DNA from: an uncultured Oscillospiraceae bacterium
Lineage (GTDB): Bacteria > Bacillota > Clostridia > Oscillospirales > Ruminococcaceae
Reading direction: 5' to 3'
Assembly (NCBI GenBank): GCA_934513685.1
Contig: CAKSWY010000018.1
Location: 1-54,695, forward strand
Length of the DNA stretch: 54,695 bases
The position numbers and the translations under genes were made by a program. The notes below the pieces were generated by a model. That model did no database searches. It was not told the origin of the DNA and was given only the letters and a program-made list of their open reading frames with translations. The stretch's first letter is position 1, and the number at the start of each line of letters is the position of its first letter. Below, piece after piece: positions 15,838 through 25,400 of the stretch.

Positions 15838-15882
15838 AAAAACGCAAAACGCCCCCGGCTGCGATCCTTGCAGCCAGGGGCG
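15838..15882 (-). terminator. T-box-controlled terminator before metN
   Basis: Minus strand: hairpin CGCCCC-TGGCTGC / GCAGCC-GGGGGCG (15850-15882) with a T-rich tail at 15838-15849. It overlaps the sequence next to the conserved T-box element and is the off-state structure. Confidence 0.85.
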
Positions 15883-16150
15883 AAAATTCTTCGCGGTACC
15901 ACCCTGTTTTTGCCCGAGCCACCTCGCGGTGGGGACCTTGCCGACTGCGGCAGCGGCGCTGCTTACAGCCTGACGCGGTAACGGGCGTACCCGGCGCGGG
16001 CTTGGGGCAGCCTCCCCTCGCCGGCGCAACTCTGAGACCATGTTCAGCTTCCTGTTCTCCGCCCGTTTCCACCATCGGGGCTCTCTGGTTGAGACAATGC
16101 CAAAAGCTTACTCTTCTCTTCCTCGTTTTTGTGTGGTTTTTTGTTTATGT
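15883..16150 (-). ncRNA. T-box riboswitch, methionine specifier
   Basis: The invariant T-box AGGGTGGTACCGCG is at 15892-15905 (minus). Its UGGU bulge would pair with the 3' end of an uncharged tRNA having discriminator A, as tRNA-Met has. Upstream is a long Stem I region with an AGAGAG...GATGGTGGAAAC segment typical of the apical part. A GAAC-ATG-G context places the specifier codon ATG (Met) at 16039-16041. Uncharged tRNA-Met would favour the antiterminator and switch on metN-metI-metQ. The specifier assignment is by eye from the flanking pattern and agrees with the genes controlled. Confidence 0.88.
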
Positions 16151-16155
16151 CCATC

Positions 16156-16184
16156 ATTATAGCGTTGCGACGCCTCTTTGTCAA
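16156..16184 (-). promoter_or_regulatory. consensus promoter of the T-box-metNIQ unit
   Basis: Minus-strand TTGACA (16179-16184), exactly 17 bp, TATAAT (16156-16161): a full consensus sigma-A promoter, fitting a leader that is controlled by attenuation rather than at initiation. Confidence 0.85.
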
Positions 16185-16289
16185 TGGGTCAGGTCTGCCA
16201 AATCTTCCCGAATTTTTGCCGTCCGGGCAGGGTATAACCCATAAAACACGCTAGTTTAAAGGAGTTTGTTCCTTGCGGCGCTTGCCCCC

Positions 16290-17258
16290 TCATTTGGAGA
16301 AGGCCGCCGCCCGCTCCTTCAGGCCCTCATAATAGCGGCAGGTCACCGGCGCGTCAATGCCGTGGGCCTGCGCCATGCGCACCGCCTCGCCGCTGAACAG
16401 CTCCATCTCGCCCACACGGCCCGCGTCAAAATCGCGGCTGAGCGAGCTGGTGGAGTCATCGGTGGTGTGGGCCAGCCGGGCCAGATGCCGCTCCACCTGA
16501 TCGTCGGGCAGCTTCACGCCCTCGGCGGCGGCAATGCGCACGGTTTCTTCCATCAGGGCCCGGTAGTCGGCGGCCAGCTCGGGCCGGTGCTTCACCGCCC
16601 CAATGGGCACGCCCCAGCGGGCGGTGACCACATTGTAGGCGCAGTTCAGCACATACTTGCTCCAGATGGCGGCCTGCACATCGGGGGCAAAGCGGCAATC
16701 GATGTCCGCCGCCTTCAGGGCCTCGCACACGGCCTTTGCATCGGCCTCGTCGGCCCGCTCGCCCTCGCCCAGATAGATGGTGGTGTAGTCGCCGTATTGG
16801 GTGATGGAGTAGTCCGCCCCGGCGCTGGACACCACATAGATCACGCTCTGGAGCATCCGCCCCTTGCCCAGCAGCTGGCCCAGCTTGGCGGCGGTGTGCA
16901 CCCCGTTCATCACGGGCAGAACCAGGGTGTCCGGCCCTACAATGGGGGCCAGCTGCGCGGCCGCGGTTTCCAGCTGGGCGTACTTCACGCTTACCAGAAT
17001 CAGGTCCTGCACGCCCAGCTCGGCCGGGTCCGCCGTAACGGCGGCGGGCTGCACGGTGTACTCACCGTATAAGTCGCTGTGGATGGTAAGGCCCTGCTGC
17101 CGCAGGTGTTCGCCCCGGGCGCCCCGGGCCACCAGACTGACGGCATCGCCGTATTTGCGGATGAGCTGGCCCGCCAGCAGGCCGCCCACGCCGCCCACGC
17201 CCAGCACGGTAATTTTGCGAATGGGGCGGCTGGCCCCGGCGATCGAACAGGCTTCCAT
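16290..17258 (-). CDS. panE: 2-dehydropantoate 2-reductase
   Basis: 322 residues from ATG 17258, preceded by AAAGGAGA. The N-terminal Rossmann motif ITVLGVGGVGGLLAGQL binds NADPH. The C-terminal half has WSKYVLNCAYNVVTA with the catalytic Lys and SSLSRDFDAGRVGEME, the ketopantoate-site block with Ser/Asp/Glu. The enzyme reduces ketopantoate to pantoate for pantothenate/CoA synthesis. ApbA/PanE paralogues acting on other 2-keto acids are common, and no panB/panC is adjacent, so the exact substrate is less sure than the family. No clear terminator after the stop. Confidence 0.85.
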   Translation of the reverse strand: MEACSIAGASRPIRKITVLGVGGVGGLLAGQLIRKYGDAVSLVARGARGEHLRQQGLTIHSDLYGEYTVQPAAVTADPAELGVQDLILVSVKYAQLETAAAQLAPIVGPDTLVLPVMNGVHTAAKLGQLLGKGRMLQSVIYVVSSAGADYSITQYGDYTTIYLGEGERADEADAKAVCEALKAADIDCRFAPDVQAAIWSKYVLNCAYNVVTARWGVPIGAVKHRPELAADYRALMEETVRIAAAEGVKLPDDQVERHLARLAHTTDDSTSSLSRDFDAGRVGEMELFSGEAVRMAQAHGIDAPVTCRYYEGLKERAAAFSK

Positions 17259-17352
17259 GGTGTGTCTCCTTTTGTTTGTTGTTTTATGCTGCAATTGTTT
17301 ATACAGTTTATATTTTTATAGATGTTTGCTGCCATGAGTTGACGCCGGCCGG

Positions 17353-17408
17353 AAGATGCCACCTCATCCGTCGCTATCGCGACAGCTTCCCCTCGAGGAG
17401 GAAGCCTG
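17353..17408. repeat. dispersed palindromic repeat
   Basis: GATGCCACCTCATC (17355-17368), then hairpin GTCGC-tatc-GCGAC, then a core with an imperfect right half (CTTCCCCTCGAG then GAGGAAG, about 17386-17404). Same order as the copy at 51252-51306. Confidence 0.75.
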
Positions 17409-17507
17409 ATTTCCGGCAGAAAGCGGCACCGCCGCAGAAAAGCAGAAAAAAAGACAACTGGTGCAAAAAGAGCGCTCATGAATGTGTGAAAAAACTCATC
17501 GAACTCT

Positions 17508-17624
17508 ATTGCATTGCACCATTTGCCAATGCAATGATACCAGATTCCCGGAATGAACGCAACACTTGCGCAGCAACCACTCTCCCAAATTTACGAACGA
17601 TGAACCGATAACAGTTTATCGGTT
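17508..17624. promoter_or_regulatory. two inverted repeats in the panE-ppdK interval
   Basis: ATTGCATTG (17508-17516) pairs with CAATGCAAT (17527-17535), and AACCGATAA (17603-17611) pairs with TTATCGGTT (17616-17624). Both have perfect 9-bp arms in an AT-richer 300-bp stretch without a gene, on the upstream side of panE. They could be operators or RNA hairpins; nothing decides between these. Confidence 0.4.
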
Positions 17625-17704
17625 GGGGCTGAAACGACCGTTGTTTTCGCGCGCAGCGTGTTTCCCTTGCCCACTGCAGCCTTCATTTGCCAGGACAGAC
17701 ACGC

Positions 17705-17744
17705 AAAAATCCCCCCTGGCCTACACAGCCAGGGGGGATTTTTT
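17705..17744 (-). terminator. terminator of ppdK
   Basis: Near-perfect hairpin AAAAATCCCCCCTGGC / GCCAGGGGGGATTTTTT (loop 7 nt), 37 nt after the ppdK stop. Works on both strands by symmetry. Confidence 0.9.
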
Positions 17745-17780
17745 CACGTTATCGTGTTATCGCGTCAGGCGCTCACGCAA

Positions 17781-20447
17781 TTACTTGCGGGGGTTCTTGA
17801 TGGCAGCCTGAGCGGCAGCCAGACGGGCGATGGGCACACGGAAGGGAGAGCAGGACACATAGTCCAGGCCAACCTTGTGGCAGAACTCCACGCTGGAGGG
17901 GTCGCCGCCGTGCTCGCCGCAGATGCCCAGACCCAGATCGGGGCGGGTGGCGCGGCCATCGGCCACGGCCATCTTGATCAGCTTGCCAACGCCGATCTGG
18001 TCCAGATGCTGGAACGGATCGCTCTCGTAGATCTTGGTGTCGTAGTAGGCATTCAGGAACTTGGCAGCGTCGTCACGGCTGAAGCCGAAGGTCATCTGGG
18101 TCAGGTCGTTGGTGCCGAAGCTGAAGAACTCAGCTTCCTTGGCGATCTCACCGGCGGTCAGGGCAGCACGGGGGATCTCGATCATGGTACCAACCTGGTA
18201 CTTCATAGCCACACCGGCCTCAGCGATCAGCTTGTCAGCGGTAGCCACAACCACGTCCTTGACGTACTTCAGCTCCTTGACCTCGCCGACGAGAGGAATC
18301 ATGATGTGAGGCGTGATCATCTTGCCGGTCTCAGCAGAAACCTTCAGAGCGGCCTTGATGACAGCGTTGGTCTGCATCTCGGCGATCTCGGGGTAGGTGA
18401 CAGCCAGACGGCAGCCGCGGTGACCCATCATGGGGTTGAACTCATGCAGGCTCTCCACGATGTTGGTCAGCTCTTCGGCGCTCATGCCCATATCCTGAGC
18501 CAGCTCGGCAATGTCCTCGGCCTTGGTGGGCAGGAACTCATGCAGAGGGGGATCCAGGTAACGGATGGTCATGGGACGGTCGCCCATGATCTTGTACATG
18601 GCGGTGAAGTCAGCCTCCTGGTAAGGCTCAACCTTGGCCAGGGCCTTCTTGCGGTCCTCAACGGTACGGGCGCAGATCATCTCACGCACGGCCTTGATGC
18701 GGTCGGCGGCGAAGAACATATGCTCGGTACGGCACAGGCCGATGCCCTCAGCGCCCATGTTCACGGCGTTCTGAGCGTCGGTCGGGTTGTCGGCGTTGGT
18801 GAACACCTTCAGCTGGCGGGCAGCGTCAGCCCAGCCCATGAAGCGCTGCAGGTAGGGGTTCTCGGTGGCAGCCACGGTGGCAACCTGCTCGCCGTAGATG
18901 TTGCCGGTGGCGCCATCGATGCTGATCCAGTCGCCCTCGGCGAACTTATGGCCGTTGATCTCGAAGGTCTTGGCCTCGTAGTCGATCTTCACATCGTTGT
19001 CGTTGCCGCAGCCGGAAACGCAGCACACGCCCATGCCGCGGGCAACCACGGCGGCGTGGCTGGTCATGCCGCCGCGCACGGTCAGGATGCCCTGAGACAC
19101 CTGCATGCCCACGATGTCCTCGGGGCTGGTCTCCAGACGGACCAGAACCACCTTGGGCATCTTGCCGCTCTTGACCATCTCCTCAGCCTCTTCGGCGGTG
19201 AAGACGATCTGGCCGCAGGCAGAACCGGGAGAAGCGGCCAGGCCCTTGCCGATGACCTCGGCAGCCTTCAGGGCAGCCGCGTCAAACTGGGGATGCAGCA
19301 GGGTATCCAGCTGCTTGGGCTCCACGCGCAGCACAGCCTCGCGCTCGTCGATCATGCCCTCGTCCACCAGGTCGATGGCGATCTTCAGAGCGGCCTGCGC
19401 GGTGCGCTTGCCGTTACGGGTCTGCAGCATAAACAGCTTGCCATCCTCGATGGTGAACTCCATGTCCTGCATATCCTTGAAGTACTTCTCCAGACGGGTG
19501 GCGATCTCCTGGAACTGATCGTACACCTCGGGCATCTCCTCATGCAGCTTGCTGATGGGAGAAGGAGTACGGATGCCGGCCACGACGTCCTCGCCCTGGG
19601 CGTTGATCAGGTACTCGCCCATCAGCTGACGCTCGCCGGTAGCGGGGTTGCGGGTGAAGGCCACGCCGGTGCCGCTGCGCATGCCGCTGTTGCCGAAGGC
19701 CATCTGCTGCACGTTAACGGCGGTACCCCACTCGTAGGGGATCTCGTTCATCTTGCGGTAAACATTGGCGCGGGGGTTGTCCCAGGAACGGAACACGGCC
19801 TTGACGGCGCCGATCAGCTGCTCCTTGGGATCCTGGGGGAACTCAGAGCCCTGCTTCTCCAGGTAGATGGCCTTGAACTGCTTGACCAGCTCCTTCAGGT
19901 CATCGGCGGTCAGCTCCACGTCCTGCTTCACGCCCTTGGCAGCCTTCATCTCGTCGATCTTCTCCTCGAAGAAGCTCTTGCCCAGCTCCATAACAACGTC
20001 GGAGTACATCTGGATGAAACGGCGGTAGCTGTCGTAAGCAAAGCGGGGGTTGCCGGTCTTCTTGGCCAGGCCCTCAACGGCCTCGTCGTTCAGGCCCAGG
20101 TTCAGGATGGTATCCATCATGCCGGGCATGGACTGGCGGGCGCCGGAGCGCACGGACACCAGCAGGGGGTTGTTCACATCGCCGAAGGTTTTGCCGGTGA
20201 TCTTCTCCAGGCCCTTGACGTGCTCGAAGATGTCGGCCTCGATCTCTGCGTTGATCTCGCGGCCATCGGCGTAGTACTGGGTGCAGGCCTCAGTGGTGAT
20301 GGTGAAGCCCTGAGGAACAGGCATACCGGCGGCAGTCATCTCCGCCAGGCCGGCGCCCTTGCCGCCCAGAATGTTCTTCATGGTGGTCAGGTCGCCATTG
20401 AAGGCCTTGCTGCCCTCATCGAAGTAGTAAAGGTACTTTTTGCTCAT
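17781..20447 (-). CDS. ppdK: pyruvate, phosphate dikinase
   Basis: 888 residues from ATG 20447, GGAGG upstream. Catalyses reversible interconversion of PEP + AMP + PPi with pyruvate + ATP + Pi. N-terminal ATP-grasp domain (MKNILGGKGAGLAEM ... VSVRSGARQSMPGMMDTILNLG), the swivelling phosphohistidine domain with GGMTSHAAVVARGMG (His about 464) and the PEP/pyruvate TIM barrel ending in GLGICGEHGGDP (catalytic Cys near 840) are all intact. The positions agree with the 874-residue Clostridium symbiosum enzyme (His455, Cys831). Codon use is close to that of highly expressed genes. Monocistronic. In anaerobes it often replaces or supplements pyruvate kinase. Confidence 0.97.
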   Translation of the reverse strand: MSKKYLYYFDEGSKAFNGDLTTMKNILGGKGAGLAEMTAAGMPVPQGFTITTEACTQYYADGREINAEIEADIFEHVKGLEKITGKTFGDVNNPLLVSVRSGARQSMPGMMDTILNLGLNDEAVEGLAKKTGNPRFAYDSYRRFIQMYSDVVMELGKSFFEEKIDEMKAAKGVKQDVELTADDLKELVKQFKAIYLEKQGSEFPQDPKEQLIGAVKAVFRSWDNPRANVYRKMNEIPYEWGTAVNVQQMAFGNSGMRSGTGVAFTRNPATGERQLMGEYLINAQGEDVVAGIRTPSPISKLHEEMPEVYDQFQEIATRLEKYFKDMQDMEFTIEDGKLFMLQTRNGKRTAQAALKIAIDLVDEGMIDEREAVLRVEPKQLDTLLHPQFDAAALKAAEVIGKGLAASPGSACGQIVFTAEEAEEMVKSGKMPKVVLVRLETSPEDIVGMQVSQGILTVRGGMTSHAAVVARGMGVCCVSGCGNDNDVKIDYEAKTFEINGHKFAEGDWISIDGATGNIYGEQVATVAATENPYLQRFMGWADAARQLKVFTNADNPTDAQNAVNMGAEGIGLCRTEHMFFAADRIKAVREMICARTVEDRKKALAKVEPYQEADFTAMYKIMGDRPMTIRYLDPPLHEFLPTKAEDIAELAQDMGMSAEELTNIVESLHEFNPMMGHRGCRLAVTYPEIAEMQTNAVIKAALKVSAETGKMITPHIMIPLVGEVKELKYVKDVVVATADKLIAEAGVAMKYQVGTMIEIPRAALTAGEIAKEAEFFSFGTNDLTQMTFGFSRDDAAKFLNAYYDTKIYESDPFQHLDQIGVGKLIKMAVADGRATRPDLGLGICGEHGGDPSSVEFCHKVGLDYVSCSPFRVPIARLAAAQAAIKNPRK

Positions 20448-20840
20448 TGCGTTACCTCCAACAGAAATTAGCATCCCGCAGGGGCCGCAGCCCCCGCCAC
20501 ATCGGGGGTGTGGCCCGATACTTAATTATTATAGCAGAAACATCGGCTCCCTGCTAGAGCTTTTCGTGGATTTTCCATGCATTTGCTGGTGTTTTTCGCC
20601 CAAATTCTCTTGCAAAATGCGCAAAATTCGATACAATTATAATGGGTTAGGATTTCATTTGAGGGTTTTGCATCAAACGCACATCCTACCTCCTCATCGC
20701 AGCGATCAGGCCGGTGCAGCGCTTGCAGCGGCCCTAAGTTTGTGTCTGAAATGCCGGGCGGCCAGCCGGCGGCCCCGCTGCGGGCACGCTGAGCTGGCGC
20801 CGGTTCAATACTGCTTTATAACAGAAAAGGAGTCATCGCC
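20448..20840. promoter_or_regulatory. 393-bp divergent intergenic region with candidate promoters
   Basis: Plus strand: TTGCAA (20610-20615), 16 bp, TACAAT (20632-20637), a plausible promoter for the GlmU-like gene. Minus strand: TATAAT (20528-20533) for ppdK, without a good -35. No trace of the missing uridylyltransferase half of GlmU can be seen here. Confidence 0.5.
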
Positions 20841-21605
20841 ATGTCCATGTCCAGTGTCGAGGCCTTTGCCGCTGCCCAGGCCAAATACGCCCAGACCTTT
20901 GAGACGCATCTGGAAAACGGGGTCAACTTCATCTCCCGGGATGTTTACATCGAGCCGGGGGTGGTCATCGCGCCGGGGGCCACCATCCTGCCCGGCACCA
21001 TTCTGCGGGGCACCACCGTCATCGAGGCGGGATGCGTGGTCGGCCCCAACAGCCTGCTGGAAAACACCACCCTGGGCGAGGGCAGCACCTTCAACGCCAG
21101 CCAGGCCTATGACAGCAAGCTGGGCCCCCACTCCAAGATCGGCCCCTTCACCCACATCCGGGCGGGCACGGTCACCGGCTACGGCGTACACCTGGGCGCC
21201 TATGTGGAGACCAAGAACTCCACCATGGACGACGGCACCACCGTGAGCCACCTGACCTACATCGGCGACTCCGACGTGGGCAAGGGCTGCAACTTCGGCT
21301 GCGGCACCGTCACCAGCAACTACGACGGCCAGGGCAAATACCGCTGCACCATCGGCGACTATGCCTTCATCGGCTGCAACACCAACCTGATCGCCCCCGT
21401 GAAGGTGGGCGACGGGGCCTACACTGCCGCGGGCAGCACCATCACCGGCGACGTGCCCGCCGGGGCGCTGGGCATTGCCCGCGAGCGCCAGAGCAACAAG
21501 GAGGGCTGGGCCGAGCCCCGGCTGGCTGCCTATGTGAAAAAGCAGCAGAAAAAAATGGCCGACGCCAAGGCGGCCGATGAAGCCGCCAACGGGGAGCAGG
21601 GCTGA
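20841..21605 (+). CDS. stand-alone GlmU-type N-acetyltransferase domain (left-handed beta-helix)
   Basis: 254 residues. Full-length GlmU is about 455: an N-terminal uridylyltransferase and a C-terminal left-handed beta-helix acetyltransferase. Only the second is present. GlmU active-site positions are kept: Arg in HIRAG, Lys in VETKNS, His and Tyr in SHLTYIG, Asn in CNFGCG, Asn-Tyr in SNYDG and Lys in GKYR. So it should acetylate glucosamine-1-phosphate or a similar amino sugar with acetyl-CoA, for peptidoglycan precursors. SD AAAAGGAG precedes ATG 20841; the next ATG (codon 3) is equally placed. It sits before pth-mfd, where Bacillus has full-length glmU, separated from pth by a terminator. 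Confidence 0.85.
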   Translation: MSMSSVEAFAAAQAKYAQTFETHLENGVNFISRDVYIEPGVVIAPGATILPGTILRGTTVIEAGCVVGPNSLLENTTLGEGSTFNASQAYDSKLGPHSKIGPFTHIRAGTVTGYGVHLGAYVETKNSTMDDGTTVSHLTYIGDSDVGKGCNFGCGTVTSNYDGQGKYRCTIGDYAFIGCNTNLIAPVKVGDGAYTAAGSTITGDVPAGALGIARERQSNKEGWAEPRLAAYVKKQQKKMADAKAADEAANGEQG

Positions 21606-21689
21606 GCGTTTTCTTCGCTGCGCCGCTTCTGCCGCTTTTTAAATGCGGGGCCGGCCTTCCGGCAGGCTCCGCCTCAACCTCAGCACACC

Positions 21690-21736
21690 GGGCTGCCGCC
21701 CACCCATTTTTCGGGCGACTGCGGCGGCCCGTTTTT
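21690..21736 (+). terminator. terminator after the GlmU-like gene
   Basis: GGGCTGCCGC (21690-21699) pairs with GCGGCGGCCC (21721-21730), followed by a T-run. Confidence 0.75.
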
Positions 21737-21770
21737 CATCTCTTCAATATATAAAAGGACGATCAACGCT

Positions 21771-22370
21771 ATGCTGTTTCAGAAAAAGGCCGCCGACGGC
21801 GGCGACACCTGGCTCATTGTGGGGCTGGGCAACCCGGAAAAGAAATACGATGGCACCCGCCACAACGTGGGCTTTGAAACCCTGGATCACCTGGCCGAGT
21901 GCTGGAACATCCAGCCGGTCAAGGCAAAGTTTCAGGGGCTGTGGGGCCAGGGCACCGTGGACGGCCGCAAGGTGGTGCTGCTCAAGCCTCTGACCTACAT
22001 GAACCTGTCCGGCCAGAGCGTGGGGGCCGCCGCCCAGTTCTTTAAGATCCCGCCCCAGCGGGTCATCGTTCTGTGCGACGATGTGGACCAGGCGGCCGGG
22101 CATATGCGCATCCGGCCCCAGGGCTCGGCCGGCGGCCACAACGGCCTGAAGGACATCATTGCCCATCTGGGCAGCCAGGAGTTCATCCGGGTGCGCATGG
22201 GCGTGGGCCGCAAGCCCCGCCCGGACTACGACCTGGCCGACTGGGTGCTGGGCAAGCCCGCCGCCGAGGACCGTAAGGCCATCGACGCCCGCTACCCGGA
22301 CGCCGAGGCCGCCTGCCGCCTGCTGATGGCCGGCAAGCTGGCCGAGGCGCAGAACAAGTACAACCATTGA
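21771..22370 (+). CDS. pth: peptidyl-tRNA hydrolase
   Basis: 199 residues. Recycles peptidyl-tRNAs released from stalled ribosomes. Family signatures: VGLGNPEKKYDGTRHNVGF with the catalytic His, LKPLTYMNLSG with the active-site Asn, VLCDDVD with the Asp, and GSAGGHNGLKDI with the second Asn. About 10 residues longer than the common form at the N-terminus. SD AAAAGGA. It is directly upstream of mfd, the usual Firmicutes order. Confidence 0.96.
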   Translation: MLFQKKAADGGDTWLIVGLGNPEKKYDGTRHNVGFETLDHLAECWNIQPVKAKFQGLWGQGTVDGRKVVLLKPLTYMNLSGQSVGAAAQFFKIPPQRVIVLCDDVDQAAGHMRIRPQGSAGGHNGLKDIIAHLGSQEFIRVRMGVGRKPRPDYDLADWVLGKPAAEDRKAIDARYPDAEAACRLLMAGKLAEAQNKYNH

Positions 22371-22447
22371 GAAGAGGATGACTGCCGAAAAGTCTCAATG
22401 CCGCGCGCCCCGCGCCGTTCACCACACCACGAAAGGAGCATAGACCC

Positions 22448-25400
22448 ATGCCTGTTCTGTCCGATCCCTTTGCCTCCCTGTTTTCCTCCACGGCGGAATT
22501 CGCCCGGCTGGAGGAGGGGCTGTCCGGCCCCGGGGTCACGGCGCTGTTCGGCCTGCCCCCCGCCGGGCGCATGGCGCTGGCCGTGCAGCTCAGCCGCCGG
22601 CTGGGCCGCCCCCTGTGTGTGGTGACCGCCGGGGAGGCCGAGGCCAGCCGCGCTGCGGCCGACCTGCAGGCACTGGGGTTTTCGGCGGCGGTGTTTCCTG
22701 CGCGGGACCTGCTGCTGCGCCCCATTGAGGGCGCGGGCCGGGAATACGAATACCGCCGTCTGGCCGTGCTGGGCGGGCTGGTGGGCGGCCGGGTGGACGC
22801 GGTGTGCGTGCCCGCCGAGGGGCTTTTGCAGTTCACCGTGCCCAAGGCCGAGTTCTGCGCCAACACCCTCACCCTGAAGCCCGGCATGGAGATCCCCCAA
22901 AAGCAGCTGGCCGCCCGGCTGTTCGGCGCGGGCTATGTCCGGCGCGACCGGGTGGAAGGCCCCGGCCAGTTCAGCGTGCGCGGCGGCATTCTGGACCTGT
23001 ATCCGCCGGACCGGGACACCCCCGCCCGTCTGGAATTCTGGGGGGACGAGATTGACACCATTCACGCCTTCGACCTGCTCACCCAGCGCCGGGGCGACGC
23101 GCTGGAGAAGGTCTACCTCTCTCCGGCCCGGGAGGTGCTGTTCGGCGACGCGACCGCCACGGCCCAGGCCCTGCGGGACTGGCTGGGCGGCTTCAAGGGC
23201 AAAAAAAAGACCTCTCTGGCCGCCGCCATGGCCCCGGAGCTGGAACAGCTGGACGCCGGGCTTGTGCCCGAAAATCTGGACAAATACCTGCCGGTGCGCT
23301 ACCCGCACCCCGCCACCCTGCTGGATTATTTTGAGGATCCGCTTCTGATTCTGGAGGCCCCCGGCGACATCGCCGAGGCCCAGCGGGCCACCCGCTTCCG
23401 CCGTCAGGAGGAGCAGAAGGGTCTGCTGGAGGCCGGTGTGCTGGCCCCCGGGCTGGACGGATACTATCTGGATCTGGACTGGCTGTATGTGCAGGCCGGG
23501 CGCTGCCGCACATTGGTGGGGGACAACTTTACCCGCAGCCTGCCCGACCTGAAGCTGAAGGCACTGGTGGACGTATCCTGCCACGCGCTGCCCAGCTGGA
23601 ACGGCGAGGTGCCCGCCCTGTTGGAGGATCTGGAGCCGCTGCTGAAACAGGGCTACTGCGCCGCCGTTCTGGCCGGCACCCAGCGTGCCGCCGACGGCCT
23701 GGCCAAGGATCTGGCCAACCGCGGCCTGAAGGCCACCGCCAATCCCCAGGTTCTGCCCAGCCCCGGCACGGTGTGGGTGCTGCCCGGCCATCTCACCAGC
23801 GGCGTGCAGTTCCCCTTTGCCCGGCTGGCCCTCATCACCGGGCGGCGGCAGGGCACCAGCGGCGACAAGGCCAAGCAGAAGGCCAAAAAGAACAAGGATG
23901 CGCTGGCCAGCTTGTCGGACATTCAGCCCGGCGACTACGTGGTGCACCAGAACCACGGCATCGGCGTATACAAGGGCATTCAGCGGCTGGAGGTGCAGGG
24001 CGTTCATAAGGACTACCTGACCATTCAGTACGATAAGGGTGACAACCTGTTTGTGCCCGTCACCCAGCTGGACCTGCTGAGCCGCTACACCGCCCCCGGC
24101 GATGAGGAGAAGGTCAAGCTCTCCCGCCTGGGCAGTGACGTGTGGGTGCGCACCCGCACCCGGGTGAAAAAGGCCACCGAGGCCATCGCCCAGGAGTTGG
24201 TGCAGCTGTACGCCCGCCGCCGCCAGGCCCGGGGCTTTGCCTTTCCCGAGGACAACGACTGGCAGCGGGATTTTGAGACCCGTTTTGATTACGACGAGAC
24301 CGACGACCAGCTCACCGCCGCGGCCGAGATCAAAAAGGATATGGAGCAGCCCTGGCCCATGGACCGGCTGCTGTGCGGCGACGTGGGCGTGGGCAAAACC
24401 GAGGTGGCCCTGCGGGCGGCCTTCAAGTGCGTGATGGGCGGCAAGCAGTGCGCCATTCTGGCCCCCACCACTCTGCTGGCCTGGCAGCACTACAACACCG
24501 CGCTGGCCCGCATGGAGCCGTTCCAGTTCCGCATCGGCCTGCTCAGCCGGTTCCGCAGCGCCAAGCAGCAGAAGGCCGACCTGGCCGACCTGGCCAAGGG
24601 CAGCATGGACGTGATCGTGGGCACCCACCGGCTGCTGAGCAGCGACGTTCACTTTAAGGATCTGGGCCTGGTCATCATCGACGAGGAGCAGCGCTTCGGC
24701 GTCAAGCACAAAGAGAAGCTGAAGGAGGCCTTTGTGGAGGTGGATATGCTCACCCTGTCGGCCACCCCCATTCCCCGCACCCTGAACATGGCCATGAGCG
24801 GCATCCGGGATATGTCCACCATTGAGGAGCCGCCCACCGAGCGCCAGCCCATCGAGACCTATGTGCTGGAGTACGACGAGGGCATCGTGGGCGAGGCCAT
24901 CCGCAAGGAGCTGGCCCGGGGCGGGCAGGTGTACTACCTGCACAACCGGGTGGAAAGCCTGGATGCCGCCGCCGCCCGGGTGGCCGCCATGGCCCCCGGG
25001 GCCCGGGTGGCCACCGCCCACGGCAAAATGGGGGAGGAGGCCCTCTCCAAGGTCTGGCAGCAGCTGCTGGACGGCGAGATCGACGTGCTGGTATGCACCA
25101 CCCTCATCGAAACCGGCGTGGACGTGCGCAACTGCAACACCCTCATCATTGAGGACGCGGACCGGATGGGTCTGGCCCAGCTGTACCAGATCCGGGGCCG
25201 GGTGGGCCGCTCGGGCCGCAAGGCCTACGCCTACTTCACCTTCCGGAGGGACAAGGTGCTCACCGACCTGGCCGCCAAGCGGCTCTCCGCCATTCGGGAG
25301 TTCACCAGCTTCGGCTCGGGCTTCCGCATCGCCATGCGGGATTTGCAGATCCGCGGTGCGGGCAACCTGCTGGGCCAAAGCCAGCACGGCCACATGGAGG

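Noticed and set aside
15649..16075. Minus-strand frames over the T-box leader (one starting at the specifier ATG)
   Set aside because: The region is explained by the T-box structure; the ATG is the specifier codon and lacks a ribosome-binding site.
17658..20471. A 937-codon open frame on the plus strand opposite ppdK
   Set aside because: Composition is only H, L, V, G, A, D-rich shadow of the GC-biased ppdK gene; no motifs, and the minus-strand protein is an intact known enzyme.
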